From: REEB52 sp964626905
Lineage (GTDB): Bacteria; Chlamydiota; Chlamydiia; Chlamydiales; SM23-39
Length of the DNA: 64,000 nucleotides
NCBI GenBank assembly: GCA_964626905.1
Contig: CAZVHA010000003.1
Span: 132,429 to 196,428 of the forward strand
Direction of reading: 5' to 3'
Part shown: positions 1 through 7,895 of the stretch, piece by piece
Numbering within the stretch: the first letter of the stretch is position 1
Layout: the number at the start of each line of letters is the position of its first letter
The notes under the pieces: generated by a model
Told to the model about the DNA's origin: nothing
Seen by the model: the letters and a program-made list of their open reading frames with translations, nothing else
Databases searched by the model: none
Made by a program: the position numbers and the translations under genes

Positions 1-393
1 GATCATTGAGTTTCCCTCTAAAAAGCTGTAAATAGCACCGCAAATTCAAAATGGCAAGGGATTTGTCAAGAGTGTGAATCAAAGTGTTACCTATGTCACC
101 GATTGGACCGGGGGGCCCGCCCCTGAGTTAAGGAGAGTGGAACCACTCTCCTTAACTCAGGGGCGGGCCCCCGTCTAATCTCTTAATATGATTCCTCTGT
201 GAACTCTCGTCCTCCTTGTATTTTTTCTCTGTGCTGATCCTATTTCACAAAACTGAAAGTGGGAAGTCCCTCTTTGGAGAATATGAGTGGAGCCTCAACC
301 TTTTTATTTACACCCATTTGTCAAAATCTCTTTGCAAAAAAATGGGAATCTTCCTACCATCCCCCATCTTTTAAATCAGTTATGGAGGTTTTC
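1..393. other. gene-free leader containing a palindrome
   Basis: No supported gene lies here. An open frame could begin at 259, but the ribosome binding site favours a start at 394. The stretch holds the long palindrome at 111-172. It also holds 66 bases (331-396) that recur ahead of the second paralogue, so at least the last part is likely promoter or leader DNA of the duplicated gene. Confidence 0.6.
111..172. repeat. perfect 30-bp GC-rich inverted repeat with a 2-base centre
   Basis: The arms at 111-140 and 143-172 are perfect reverse complements separated only by AA. The outer part is G/C-rich and the inner part reads CTGAGTTAAGGAGAGTGG on one strand. No U-tract follows on either side, so it is not a textbook terminator. 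It could be a dispersed palindromic repeat, a very stable RNA hairpin or a remnant of a small mobile element. The structure is seen directly; the role is unknown. Confidence 0.9.
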
Positions 394-396
394 ATG
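331..396 (+). repeat. direct repeat, upstream copy (matches 865-930)
   Basis: This 66-base stretch ends at the start codon of the first paralogue and aligns without gaps to 865-930, differing at only a few positions. The last part, which carries the GGAGG ribosome binding site and the ATG, is identical in both. The duplication therefore included the leader as well as the coding sequence, so both genes probably share the same translational signals. Confidence 0.8.
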
Positions 397-822
397 AATG
401 CAGCTAGGTTAGATATACTGAGCGCTTTGCAAAAAAAAGAAATGGTAGAAAGATCTGTGGAACTTAGTGGGGATTTTGCCGATTCCGTTTTTGAAGATTT
501 TCTCACACATTTTTCAAACATGGTAGAAATGCCAGGTTTAAAAATCCCTTCTTTCGATACACCTGTAGTGGTTTGCTATCCTTTCGAAGTAACAAAAATC
601 AAAACAATGGCTGGGGCAGTTCTGGATAATCTCGGTGAGATGTTTAGTACATTTGCTGCACAAGCAGGGAATAAATCATTTGTTCACACTGTGAATTGGA
701 AAGAGATTCGCTTGAAAAATCAGCCAAACGCTTCAATCTATTTCCTTGAAATCAGAGCGTGGTTAAAGGGATCTAGTGAGTCTTTGGAGAAGAAGGTGAG
801 GGAGCATTTTTCCACTTTTTGA
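394..822 (+). CDS. hypothetical protein, tandem paralogue 1
   Basis: An unrecognised soluble protein of 142 residues. I start it at 394 because GGAGG sits five bases upstream and the same start context recurs in the neighbour; an in-frame start at 259 would add 45 residues without a clear ribosome binding site. Shared blocks with the next gene include DFLTHFSN, PVVV-YP, HTVNW and LEIRAWLKG, spread over nearly the full length, so the pair is a recent tandem duplication. No signal peptide, membrane segment or known motif is visible. The C-terminus is charged. No function can be assigned; expansion and divergence of small unknown proteins is common among chlamydial host-interaction genes, but that is inference only. 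Confidence 0.7.
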   Translation: MNAARLDILSALQKKEMVERSVELSGDFADSVFEDFLTHFSNMVEMPGLKIPSFDTPVVVCYPFEVTKIKTMAGAVLDNLGEMFSTFAAQAGNKSFVHTVNWKEIRLKNQPNASIYFLEIRAWLKGSSESLEKKVREHFSTF

Positions 823-864
823 GCGGGAGCAGTATAATAAGTAAACGATCTTTCCCGTTTTGTT

Positions 865-930
865 TTTGCAAAAAAATGTGAAAATCCCTATCATCCCCCA
901 TCCTTTAAATCAGTTATGGAGGTTTTCATG
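865..930 (+). repeat. direct repeat, downstream copy (matches 331-396)
   Basis: Second copy of the 66-base leader. It occupies the gap between the stop of the first paralogue at 822 and the start of the second at 928. Its presence shows that the duplication boundary lies upstream of the coding part. Confidence 0.8.
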
Positions 931-1311
931 TCTATCCACAATGCTTTGCAAAGAAGAGAATCGCAAGAAAATCGATATTTTGCCAATTTCATTGCCGATG
1001 ATTTTCTCACACACTTTTCAAACGTGTTAGAAATGCCAATATTAGAAATCCCTTCTCTCGGTAGACCTGTAGTGGTCCGCTATCCTGTCGAAGCAAAAAA
1101 AGTCGACCGCGCGGTTATGAAAGTTTTTGCTAAGCTCGATGAGATATTTGATGAATTTGCTACACGAGCAGGGAATGAATCATTTGCTCACACTGTGAAT
1201 TGGGAAGAAAGTCACTCAATAGACCAGGAAGACGGGTCAAAACATTCCTTAGAAATCAGGGCGTGGTTAAAGGGACCTAATGAGTCTTCGGAGAAGAAAG
1301 TCTCGACGTAA
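928..1311 (+). CDS. hypothetical protein, tandem paralogue 2
   Basis: A 127-residue paralogue of the gene at 394-822. The start at 928 is set by GGAGG five bases upstream; an in-frame ATG at 916 is possible but sits before that site. It keeps the conserved blocks DFLTHFSN, RPVVVRYP, HTVNWEE and LEIRAWLKGP. The end differs from paralogue 1: the last residues read VST and the gene runs 35 bases into the 3' end of the convergent MFS gene. The original 3' end of the duplicated copy was probably lost at this junction. Function unknown. Confidence 0.7.
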   Translation: MSIHNALQRRESQENRYFANFIADDFLTHFSNVLEMPILEIPSLGRPVVVRYPVEAKKVDRAVMKVFAKLDEIFDEFATRAGNESFAHTVNWEESHSIDQEDGSKHSLEIRAWLKGPNESSEKKVST

Positions 1312-2617
1312 AAAAAGCGCCGCAAAGAAGAACGGCCGCAGCTATGAGAAACGCGTGGTGCATTCCAGCAACGAATGTTGCAGATCGGCTGATGATGGTC
1401 CCAAAGAGGGCAACGCCAATCAGGCTTCCGATTTGGCGACTGAGGTTCAAAACGCTTGCAGCCACTCCGCTCTCTTCCATAGGCGCTGCGTGAATGACAG
1501 AGGCAGTGGCGGCGGGGAGGGTAACGCTATGTCCGATGCAGATGAGGCTCAGCTGTAAAAGGGAAAGGAAATAGGGCGGTTGTTCGCCCGTTAAAGCGAG
1601 CAAAGATAAATAACCTGCCGACGCGATTAAAAGGCCGATGAGCATGGGGATTTTGGGGCCGATTTTACTGGTTATTTTCCCACTTAAATAAGAGAAGAAA
1701 ATCGACCAAATTGTCAATGGGAGAAGAGTCAATCCCGCTTTCAGGACCGAGTCGTGGATGATCCCAGTCAAATACAATGGCAATATGAATAATATGCCGT
1801 AGAAGCTGATGTTTAATGCCATCCCGATAAATACAGGGATAGAAAACGGGCCGTTTTTAAACATTTTGAGTGGAATCATCGGGTGTTTTTTCTTGTTCTC
1901 TGTCTTGATATATAACAAAAGGCCCAACACAAATATCAAAAAGGCGATCCAAATTTGAGTCCATTGGATTCCGCTTTTCCCTGATTCAATAAGGGCATAG
2001 GCCAAACTGGCAGTTGCAACAAGTCCGATCCCTTGTCCGGTCCAATCAAAGGCTGGTTGGGCGAGCCGCTTTTGGAGGAGGTGGGGGATACACTTGAGGG
2101 CCAATGCGAAAGTGGCAATGCCGACAGGAAGATTGATCAAAAAGATGGAGCGCCATCCAAAAAATGAGATCAGAAGAGCCCCCAAAATAATTCCACTTGA
2201 AGCGGCAACCCCACCGACCCCCGCCCAAATGCCAATCGCTTTTGCCACTTGTCCCTTTTCGACATACACCGCGCTAATTAAAGCAAGCGACGAGGGGACG
2301 ATCAGAGCAGCGGCAATCCCTTGGAGTAATCGAAAGAAGATCAAAAACTCAATCGATGTAACTGAGCCGCACAAAAGAGAAATGAGGGCAAAGGAAGCAA
2401 CTCCCCACAAAAAAACTCTTTTCGCACCAAAAAAATCGGCAAAATATCCGGCAACTAAAAGAAAGGAGGAAAAAGTCAAAGTGTAGGCGTCGATAATCCA
2501 CTGTAACCCGGTAATCCCCTCAGAAAAACTGTTTTTTAAGTTGGGAAGGGCAATATTGACGATGGTGATGTCCAGGATCGTCATAAAAAACCCGAGACAA
2601 ATCGAAAGCAACGTCAT
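1277..2617 (-). CDS. MFS drug exporter, DHA2 (EmrB/QacA) type
   Basis: A 446-residue inner-membrane proton antiporter of the major facilitator superfamily, family DHA2 with 14 predicted helices. The first helix carries the family motif LDITIVNIALP, followed by WIIDAYTL and the loop GYFADFFGAKRVF (motif A region). FRLLQGIAAALIVPSS and the G-rich stretch around GVGGVAASSGIILG (motif C) follow. Family members expel lipophilic drugs or other toxic compounds; the substrate here cannot be read from sequence. Its ATG overlaps the stop of the upstream MFS gene as ATGA, so the two are probably translationally coupled. Its 3' end overlaps the convergent gene at 928-1311 by 35 bases. Confidence 0.88.
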   Translation of the reverse strand: MTLLSICLGFFMTILDITIVNIALPNLKNSFSEGITGLQWIIDAYTLTFSSFLLVAGYFADFFGAKRVFLWGVASFALISLLCGSVTSIEFLIFFRLLQGIAAALIVPSSLALISAVYVEKGQVAKAIGIWAGVGGVAASSGIILGALLISFFGWRSIFLINLPVGIATFALALKCIPHLLQKRLAQPAFDWTGQGIGLVATASLAYALIESGKSGIQWTQIWIAFLIFVLGLLLYIKTENKKKHPMIPLKMFKNGPFSIPVFIGMALNISFYGILFILPLYLTGIIHDSVLKAGLTLLPLTIWSIFFSYLSGKITSKIGPKIPMLIGLLIASAGYLSLLALTGEQPPYFLSLLQLSLICIGHSVTLPAATASVIHAAPMEESGVAASVLNLSRQIGSLIGVALFGTIISRSATFVAGMHHAFLIAAAVLLCGAFFTSRLSSPKTH

Positions 2618-3768
2618 ACATTAACCCGGATAAATCTCGATGCCATCCATCGAAAAAAGGCAAAACTTCCAGCTGAGAAAAGGAGGATGGCAAGGCCCAA
2701 ATTTTTCCCTCCTGCGATGGGGAATCTACAGATCAGCATGCTCAATCCAGAGCCAATCAGCCGATAGGTGAGGCCCAAAGTCGACGAGGCGCTGCCGACA
2801 GCATAGCCTTTGAATGGCGCAAGAGCTGTGGCTGAGGTGAGCGGTAAAATAATTCCAATGCTGATGTTGAACATGCAAAGAGCCGTGAGCGGAGAAGAGG
2901 TAAAAGCCAACCATGCACCTGAGATCAGCTGCAGAAGGAGCCCGATAGCAATGAGCCTATTTTGCGTCCACCGAAAGACGAAGCGGGAGGCAAAAAACGC
3001 CCCCAACATGTAAAAGGCAATCATGAGGGCGGAATAAAGACCCACTTGGCTCGGGTTTTTCTCGTGGAAAATTTCGATGAGAAGGAAGGGAAAAAGGGCA
3101 ATATAGCCATACATCAAGCCATAGGTGATCGAGTGGCAAATGGCAGATCCGAGAAAATGGGGGTGGATAAACACCTGTTTCATCTGAGCAAACAGCTGCT
3201 TCAAAGAGGCTGGTTGAGGCGCCAGGGGGGCCTTCTTGAGCGTCGCCATTGCCCAGAAGAAAAGGAGGCCTCCTAAAGCGGTTGCAAGCCAAAAATTGCC
3301 CCTCCACGAGACGAGGGTGATCTGGCCGCTCGATAGAATGGCGAGGATGGAGGCAACTCCGACCCCCATCGCGCCGTAAGATTGGACTTGGGCCGATTTT
3401 TCAGGGGAAAACTGGTTCGTGGCAATAGCTCTTGCCAATACGGGGCCCACAGCACTTCCCATCCCTTGGAAAAAACGGGCGGTGAGGAGGAGCGCCATTT
3501 GGTCTGCTAAAGCGCAGCCGCAACTGGCAATGATGTAGAGGAGAAGGCCTCCCAAAAGGACGAGGCGCTGGCCGATCTGATCTGAGAGGGGTCCCGACAA
3601 AAATTGACCAAAAGCATTACCCACTAAAAAGAGGCTAATGGTAAACTGGACCGATGAAAAATGGGCGTTAAAATGATCTGCAATAAATGGAAGTGCTGGA
3701 GCACATAGACTTGCCGAGATCACGCCGATCGCCGCCATGATGGATAAGAATAGAGTGCGGTTGAACAC
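2614..3768 (-). CDS. MFS transporter, DHA1 (Bcr/CflA-like)
   Basis: A 12-helix major facilitator of about 384 residues resembling Bcr/CflA-type exporters. The N-terminal helices include CAPALPFIADHF and the loop GPLSDQIGQRLVLLGG (motif A), then ARFFQGMGSAVGP. I place the start at the GTG at 3768, preceded by GGAG, because the longer frame up to 3984 would run through the start of folC on the other strand. The stop overlaps the ATG of the next MFS gene by four bases. Bcr relatives export bicyclomycin, sulfonamides or peptides, but the substrate here is unknown. Two fused-expression MFS pumps of different families in one operon may act on related compounds (inference). Confidence 0.83.
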   Translation of the reverse strand: MFNRTLFLSIMAAIGVISASLCAPALPFIADHFNAHFSSVQFTISLFLVGNAFGQFLSGPLSDQIGQRLVLLGGLLLYIIASCGCALADQMALLLTARFFQGMGSAVGPVLARAIATNQFSPEKSAQVQSYGAMGVGVASILAILSSGQITLVSWRGNFWLATALGGLLFFWAMATLKKAPLAPQPASLKQLFAQMKQVFIHPHFLGSAICHSITYGLMYGYIALFPFLLIEIFHEKNPSQVGLYSALMIAFYMLGAFFASRFVFRWTQNRLIAIGLLLQLISGAWLAFTSSPLTALCMFNISIGIILPLTSATALAPFKGYAVGSASSTLGLTYRLIGSGLSMLICRFPIAGGKNLGLAILLFSAGSFAFFRWMASRFIRVNV

Positions 3769-3792
3769 CTTTAAAAAAACTCCTTTGTTTTT

Positions 3793-5022
3793 ATGGACTC
3801 TTACGCCGTTATTTTGGAGCGCATTTTCTCCCTCTCCAAAGGGAAGGGGATGAATCCGAGTCTCAATAATATAAAGAGACTTTGTGAAATTTACAAGGAC
3901 CCTCAAAAAAGCTATCCCACCATCCACGTGGCAGGGACAAATGGGAAAGGGTCTGTCTGCACGAAAATCGCCGCAGCCCTTCAAAAAGGGGGATATGCGA
4001 CAGGTCTATACACATCGCCCCATATTTCGTCTTTTCGGGAGCGAATTCAGGTAGGGAGAACATGGATTTCTGAAGGAGAAATCAGCTCGCTATTTCAAGA
4101 AATTCAAAAAACGGTGGATCAATACAAAATTCCGATCACTTTTTTTGAAGGTGCCACTCTTCTCGCATTCCTCTATTTTCAACAAAAAAAAGTAGATGTG
4201 GCAGTCATTGAGACGGGCCTTGGAGGGAGATGGGACGCGACCAATGTAACTGCGCCTTTGGTTTCAGTGATCACCTCGATCGGCTATGACCATACCGAAA
4301 TTCTGGGGCCCACTTTAGCCGATATTGCCTCCGAAAAGGCGGGGATCATAAAAGCAAAAGTCCCTGTCGTTTTAGGACCCAATGTCCCTTTCGACATCAT
4401 GAAACAAAGGGCCGATTTGACCTCTTCAACTCTTTATCAAAGCTGCTACAAAAGTGAAAATTTCGATCAAGAAAATCAGGCAACTGCGCGGCTCGCACTC
4501 AAAACGCTCGCCCCTTTTTTTCCGCTATCAGATCGGTCCATCGAAGCGGGGCTCAAGGCAAAACCCCCCTGCCGGTTTGAAAGACATTTTTTGAAAAAAG
4601 AGATCATTTTTGATGTCGCCCATAATTCTGAAGGATTTGAACGGTTGTTGCAGATGTTAAAGTACACATATCCGGGCTATGCATATCGCTTTGTCGTCGG
4701 TTTTTCTAAAGGCAAAGACATCGCCGAATGCGCGCGCTTAATCAAAAGCCAAGCGGTTGCAGTCCATCTCGTAGATGGCCCCCACCCGCGCCTTGCAAAA
4801 GTGGCCGAATTTCAAGCAGCTTTTCTCTGCGGAGGACCAAAGGTGCACATCGAAGAAAACATCCAAAAAGGGATCCTAAACGCAATCGAAATACCCCATT
4901 CGACGCCGGAAGTGCTGATCATTGCCGGTTCGTTTTTTATTATGTCTGAGGCGAGAAAAACCATTGGACTCCAAGATGTTGAAGATCCAATGATCTGGTA
5001 TGATCCATTGAAACTGCTGTAA
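3793..5022 (+). CDS. folC: dihydrofolate synthase / folylpolyglutamate synthase
   Basis: FolC ligates glutamate to dihydropteroate and to folates in the cytoplasm with ATP, the last steps that make and retain folate cofactors. At 409 residues it has family length. The ATP-binding loop HVAGTNGKGSV lies near residue 46, then FFEGATLLAFLYF, the segment ETGLGGRWDATN and SEKAGIIK, with the C-terminal Mur-ligase-like domain containing DVAHN. Start at 3793 keeps the N-terminal helix seen in the family (YAVILERIFSLSKGKGMNPS); a later ATG at 3850 would remove it. It is divergent from the MFS operon with only 24 bases between starts, so promoters overlap. Expected in a chlamydia able to make or salvage folate. 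Confidence 0.93.
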   Translation: MDSYAVILERIFSLSKGKGMNPSLNNIKRLCEIYKDPQKSYPTIHVAGTNGKGSVCTKIAAALQKGGYATGLYTSPHISSFRERIQVGRTWISEGEISSLFQEIQKTVDQYKIPITFFEGATLLAFLYFQQKKVDVAVIETGLGGRWDATNVTAPLVSVITSIGYDHTEILGPTLADIASEKAGIIKAKVPVVLGPNVPFDIMKQRADLTSSTLYQSCYKSENFDQENQATARLALKTLAPFFPLSDRSIEAGLKAKPPCRFERHFLKKEIIFDVAHNSEGFERLLQMLKYTYPGYAYRFVVGFSKGKDIAECARLIKSQAVAVHLVDGPHPRLAKVAEFQAAFLCGGPKVHIEENIQKGILNAIEIPHSTPEVLIIAGSFFIMSEARKTIGLQDVEDPMIWYDPLKLL

Positions 5023-5129
5023 TCAATGCAAAATACCAAAGGCATTTGGCTGGGAGGTATTATCCCAATCGTTCAGAAAAGGCACCCCCCTTCACGAATA
5101 ACAACACACTTACTACAAACAACTTAAGA

Positions 5130-5194
5130 ACGTTATTCAACAAAACTTGAATAACGGGCCTGTTTCCCGTTCGTTATTTCGAGTTGCTTGAATA
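5130..5194. repeat. imperfect palindrome between convergent genes
   Basis: The half GTTATTCAA...TTGAATAACGGG is itself a 9-bp hairpin, and the following CCCGTTCGTTATTTCGAG...TTGAATAAC pairs back onto it with small gaps. It lies between the convergent ends of folC (5022) and the racemase gene (5299). The position suits a bidirectional terminator, though no long U-run follows. The remainder of 5023-5298 shows nothing else. Confidence 0.6.
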
Positions 5195-5298
5195 ACTTTG
5201 ATAAGGAGACATCTTGAGAAGCAGCACACAAATCGCTCAGCCAATTGGATATAAGGCATTTATCCCCAATCCACTCCCTCCAAATCCTTCTATCCGGT

Positions 5299-5991
5299 TC
5301 ACTGGGATCGCCTCTTTTTCAATGCCTTTTCTACTAGGGTTTTAGCTAGAACCCGAACGGTATCAACTACTGGCAGAGAATTTATAGCGATGGGGAGATT
5401 AGCGTGAATTAAGGGGAGCTTTGTGCAGGCAATCAATACTCCATCAAAAGAGAGGGTTTTACGTAAACGAGAGAGCATTCTCTTGAGTGCTTCAGATTGG
5501 GCATCATTGACTTTCCCTCCGGCCACTTCACGAATCAGTCGATTCACCCGAAGTTGATCAGCAGCTGGAGGATATACGCAGCCTATCCCTTGTTGCTCAT
5601 AAAGGCGGAGACGAATGGTTGTTTCCGATGCCAATACCAATGCCTTAGAAATTTTGAGGTGACGGGCCTCTTTCAAACTCTCTTCGACAAGACTCACAAA
5701 CCCCCGTTTTGGGGTTGCAGGCAAGAAGCCATGAAATGAGTGCGAGGCAACGCAGAGTAGGGAGGCTCCAACTTTCATGAGTTTAGAAAAACATTTGGCG
5801 ATTTCGGCTCGGATTTTTTCTTTATCGCCGCGAGTGAAAGGAAAGCTGACCAATAGAATCTCAGGGAATTCAGCATAATCGTTTGCATTATATTCTTGCT
5901 GGCAAACCCGCAGAATCGAGGCGTACAGAAAGGCGCTCGCCATAGGGCCCGCTCCCCCTATAATCCCAATGCTTTTTGAGAATATCGCCAT
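5299..5991 (-). CDS. aspartate/glutamate racemase family protein
   Basis: Cofactor-independent racemases of this family interconvert L- and D-aspartate or glutamate using two cysteines as acid and base. The protein begins with IGIIGGAGPMA near residue 7. The first catalytic cysteine is in CVASH, matching the usual CNTAH spacing, and the second in ACTKLPL, where the family usually has GCTELPL; the Glu-to-Lys change beside the second cysteine is unusual. I choose the ATG at 5991 with GGGG just upstream, giving 230 residues; TTG at 6027 or ATG at 6003 are alternatives. D-Glu or D-Asp would feed peptidoglycan or D-amino-acid pools. Substrate is not determined. Confidence 0.8.
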   Translation of the reverse strand: MAIFSKSIGIIGGAGPMASAFLYASILRVCQQEYNANDYAEFPEILLVSFPFTRGDKEKIRAEIAKCFSKLMKVGASLLCVASHSFHGFLPATPKRGFVSLVEESLKEARHLKISKALVLASETTIRLRLYEQQGIGCVYPPAADQLRVNRLIREVAGGKVNDAQSEALKRMLSRLRKTLSFDGVLIACTKLPLIHANLPIAINSLPVVDTVRVLAKTLVEKALKKRRSQ

Positions 5992-6109
5992 ATATCCCCA
6001 CATATGCGAAGAAATTTTTCTTTTCAAGTCGAGCTTTTAGAATTACCTGTCATAAAAATAAGCGGTTGCGTTACATTCTGCGGCCAAACAAGGACAAGGA
6101 GAGTTTATT

Positions 6110-6137
6110 TTGACATCTTTGAAGATTGTGATAAACT
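6110..6137 (+). promoter_or_regulatory. probable sigma-70-type (sigma-66) promoter
   Basis: TTGACA at 6110-6115 and TAAACT at 6132-6137 are separated by 16 bases and lie about 40 bases ahead of the start codon at 6177. The -35 box is a perfect match; the -10 box is weaker. Confidence 0.55.
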
Positions 6138-6176
6138 CCTAGCTTCTTTTTACACAACTGCAACAAAAGGATATTT

Positions 6177-6854
6177 ATGGTAACAGCAATCAATTCACAA
6201 CCTTCCCCTATCGAGCATTTGAAGGCACTAATGGGCAGGCGAGATAGTTGTCTCGTTCCCACAATGAAAAAAGTCATGGAAATAGCTGAGAAAACAATCG
6301 GAATCTCCGAAGAAAACTATTTAGCATGGCAGCGGGAATTTTTAGGCCCAACTGGATATATCGATGGAATTTCGGCAGATCTTCTTGGAGATAAACACCT
6401 AGTGTGGGGATATGACCCACAGGGCCGTCTTTTTATTACTTTCCAGTATCAAATAGTCACAACGGATAAAGAAGGCAATAAAACAACTGAAAGAGAAAGC
6501 TCTACACTTTTCCAAAGATACAAGAACGAGTTTGGCACAGTTGCTCAGGCAGGAAACAAAAAGTATCGTCTTGATCTGAACTCATCTTATCAAGACCATC
6601 TTCTGGGACTGGATATACTGCTCTCAGGAGATCCGGTGGTTAGGTTTGATGAGGAGGAAGAATGTTTTCGTACTGCCAAGTACGAATATTCTTTAACGAA
6701 TAAGGAAAGTAGAGCTCTTCCAACAACAGACCGTTGGCTAAGAATTAAGGGTTCCACTGAAGAAGAAACAGAAAAATTGGCCCAACCTCATACTGACCAT
6801 GCGGCGCCTCTAATAGTATCCTGCCAACCGGAAGAACTTAAACGGGAGGAATAG
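6177..6854 (+). CDS. hypothetical protein, 225 aa
   Basis: Not recognised. The start at 6177 has AAAGGA upstream and follows a plausible promoter. The protein is hydrophilic with no signal peptide or membrane segment. The central part is rich in beta-type stretches with alternating polar residues (for example FITFQYQIVTT), and the C-terminal third is acidic (DEEEE near residue 160, EEETE near 200). It is convergent with the next gene and separated from it by a hairpin. It may be a lineage-specific cytosolic or secreted protein; nothing in the context points to a role. Confidence 0.65.
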   Translation: MVTAINSQPSPIEHLKALMGRRDSCLVPTMKKVMEIAEKTIGISEENYLAWQREFLGPTGYIDGISADLLGDKHLVWGYDPQGRLFITFQYQIVTTDKEGNKTTERESSTLFQRYKNEFGTVAQAGNKKYRLDLNSSYQDHLLGLDILLSGDPVVRFDEEEECFRTAKYEYSLTNKESRALPTTDRWLRIKGSTEEETEKLAQPHTDHAAPLIVSCQPEELKREE

Positions 6855-6879
6855 AGGACCGCTCATAGCGCTCTTTAGA

Positions 6880-6913
6880 GAGTAGAGGAGGCAATTACTT
6901 GACTCCTCTACTC
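6880..6913. terminator. bidirectional hairpin between convergent genes
   Basis: GAGTAGAGGAG at 6880-6890 pairs perfectly with CTCCTCTACTC at 6903-6913 across a 12-base loop. It starts 26 bases after the stop at 6854 and ends just before the convergent stop at 6915. There is no strong U-tract, so intrinsic termination is likely but not certain. Confidence 0.6.
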
Positions 6914-6914
6914 C

Positions 6915-7799
6915 CTAAGGCGCATTTTTGAGTTTGAAAATGAGTTGATCTCCCTTATTGAGAGGTCGGTTCCCTTCAAAAAAATAGATTTTATACTCAA
7001 TAGTATTGTCAGTGAGATTGTACTCTCCTTCCGCTTCAAAGTGAACAGGAATGCCAAGTTCTGAATGGTTTGTTTCCATATCGAGCACTCCATGGATATC
7101 GCCGACATATCTAGGTTTTACAAGGATCGATGGGCGGGTGATTAAATGGAGGCTCTGATCGAAAATTCTCTCATCGTTGAAATGGGGGTTGTACCCAAAG
7201 AACTGGGAAAATTCTGTTTGAACCTGGGTTCTTAGATCGATCTGAGGTCTTTGAGTAAAAGTTTCCAAAACTTCGGGGGTCCTTGCCCCAGTTCTTTGAT
7301 CTATTTCCTCTATAAGTTGTTTAAGATCACTATTCCCTTTTACTACTTGATCTTGATAATCGAAGTACATTGTCCTAGTCCCAGTCGCCCTTTGCGCATC
7401 TTGGATAAAAATCCCCGGCACCTTTTTTCCTCGACAATCGAGATCGGTCACTCCTCCTGTCATCCTCGTTTTTTGACTCGTTAATTGAGCGACCATCGGA
7501 TGGATGCCCTGATCCTCAGGCTTTTTTGAATCTGGAATGCAATAGAGTTGGGCTCTTTGAGATCCATCCCCATTTAGGAGGCTAAAAGATGTACTCAATG
7601 GGGATTCCTCATAGATGCTTTGTTGCCACTTTTCATCTTCCGAAGATTCGGGAGGCCGAGCCGCCTTATTCCAGCCAAAAATTTTACCCGCAATGCTTGT
7701 GACCGAAGAGACTAAAAAGGAAATTGGAACCGTGATAACCCTTGGGAGAAAACTCCAGCGGCTTTGATCTGACGCCTTTTCGGGTGAGGACACTATCAT
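6915..7799 (-). CDS. hypothetical protein with one hydrophobic segment
   Basis: An unrecognised protein of 294 residues. ATG at 7799 follows GAGG. Residues about 16-44 form a moderately hydrophobic stretch (including VITVPISFLVSSVTSIAG) flanked by charged residues, which could be a single membrane anchor or a weak export signal. The rest is hydrophilic and mixed. A promoter with a -10 TATAGT lies just upstream, so the gene is probably transcribed alone. The pairing with an unknown convergent gene gives no functional hint. Confidence 0.65.
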   Translation of the reverse strand: MIVSSPEKASDQSRWSFLPRVITVPISFLVSSVTSIAGKIFGWNKAARPPESSEDEKWQQSIYEESPLSTSFSLLNGDGSQRAQLYCIPDSKKPEDQGIHPMVAQLTSQKTRMTGGVTDLDCRGKKVPGIFIQDAQRATGTRTMYFDYQDQVVKGNSDLKQLIEEIDQRTGARTPEVLETFTQRPQIDLRTQVQTEFSQFFGYNPHFNDERIFDQSLHLITRPSILVKPRYVGDIHGVLDMETNHSELGIPVHFEAEGEYNLTDNTIEYKIYFFEGNRPLNKGDQLIFKLKNAP

Positions 7800-7820
7800 A
7801 ATTTACCTCAGTTGGCATCT

Positions 7821-7849
7821 ACTATATTTAGAGAACATTAAAGTCTCAA
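7821..7849 (-). promoter_or_regulatory. sigma-70-type promoter for the 294-aa gene
   Basis: On the minus strand TTGAGA (7849-7844) and TATAGT (7826-7821) are spaced by 17 bases. The start codon is at 7799, giving a leader of roughly 15 bases that contains a GAGG site. Confidence 0.6.
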
Positions 7850-7895
7850 CTCAAAATAGTCTCTAAAACCATCTAAAAAATTAAACAGGAAATTT

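Noticed and set aside
259..393. N-terminal extension of the first tandem paralogue from 259
   Set aside because: No ribosome binding site precedes 259, while GGAGG lies five bases before 394 and the same arrangement recurs at the paralogue.
3769..3984. Long N-terminus of the Bcr/CflA-like transporter
   Set aside because: The extra 72 residues run through the folC start on the opposite strand, are not membrane-like and lack a ribosome binding site; the GTG at 3768 has one.
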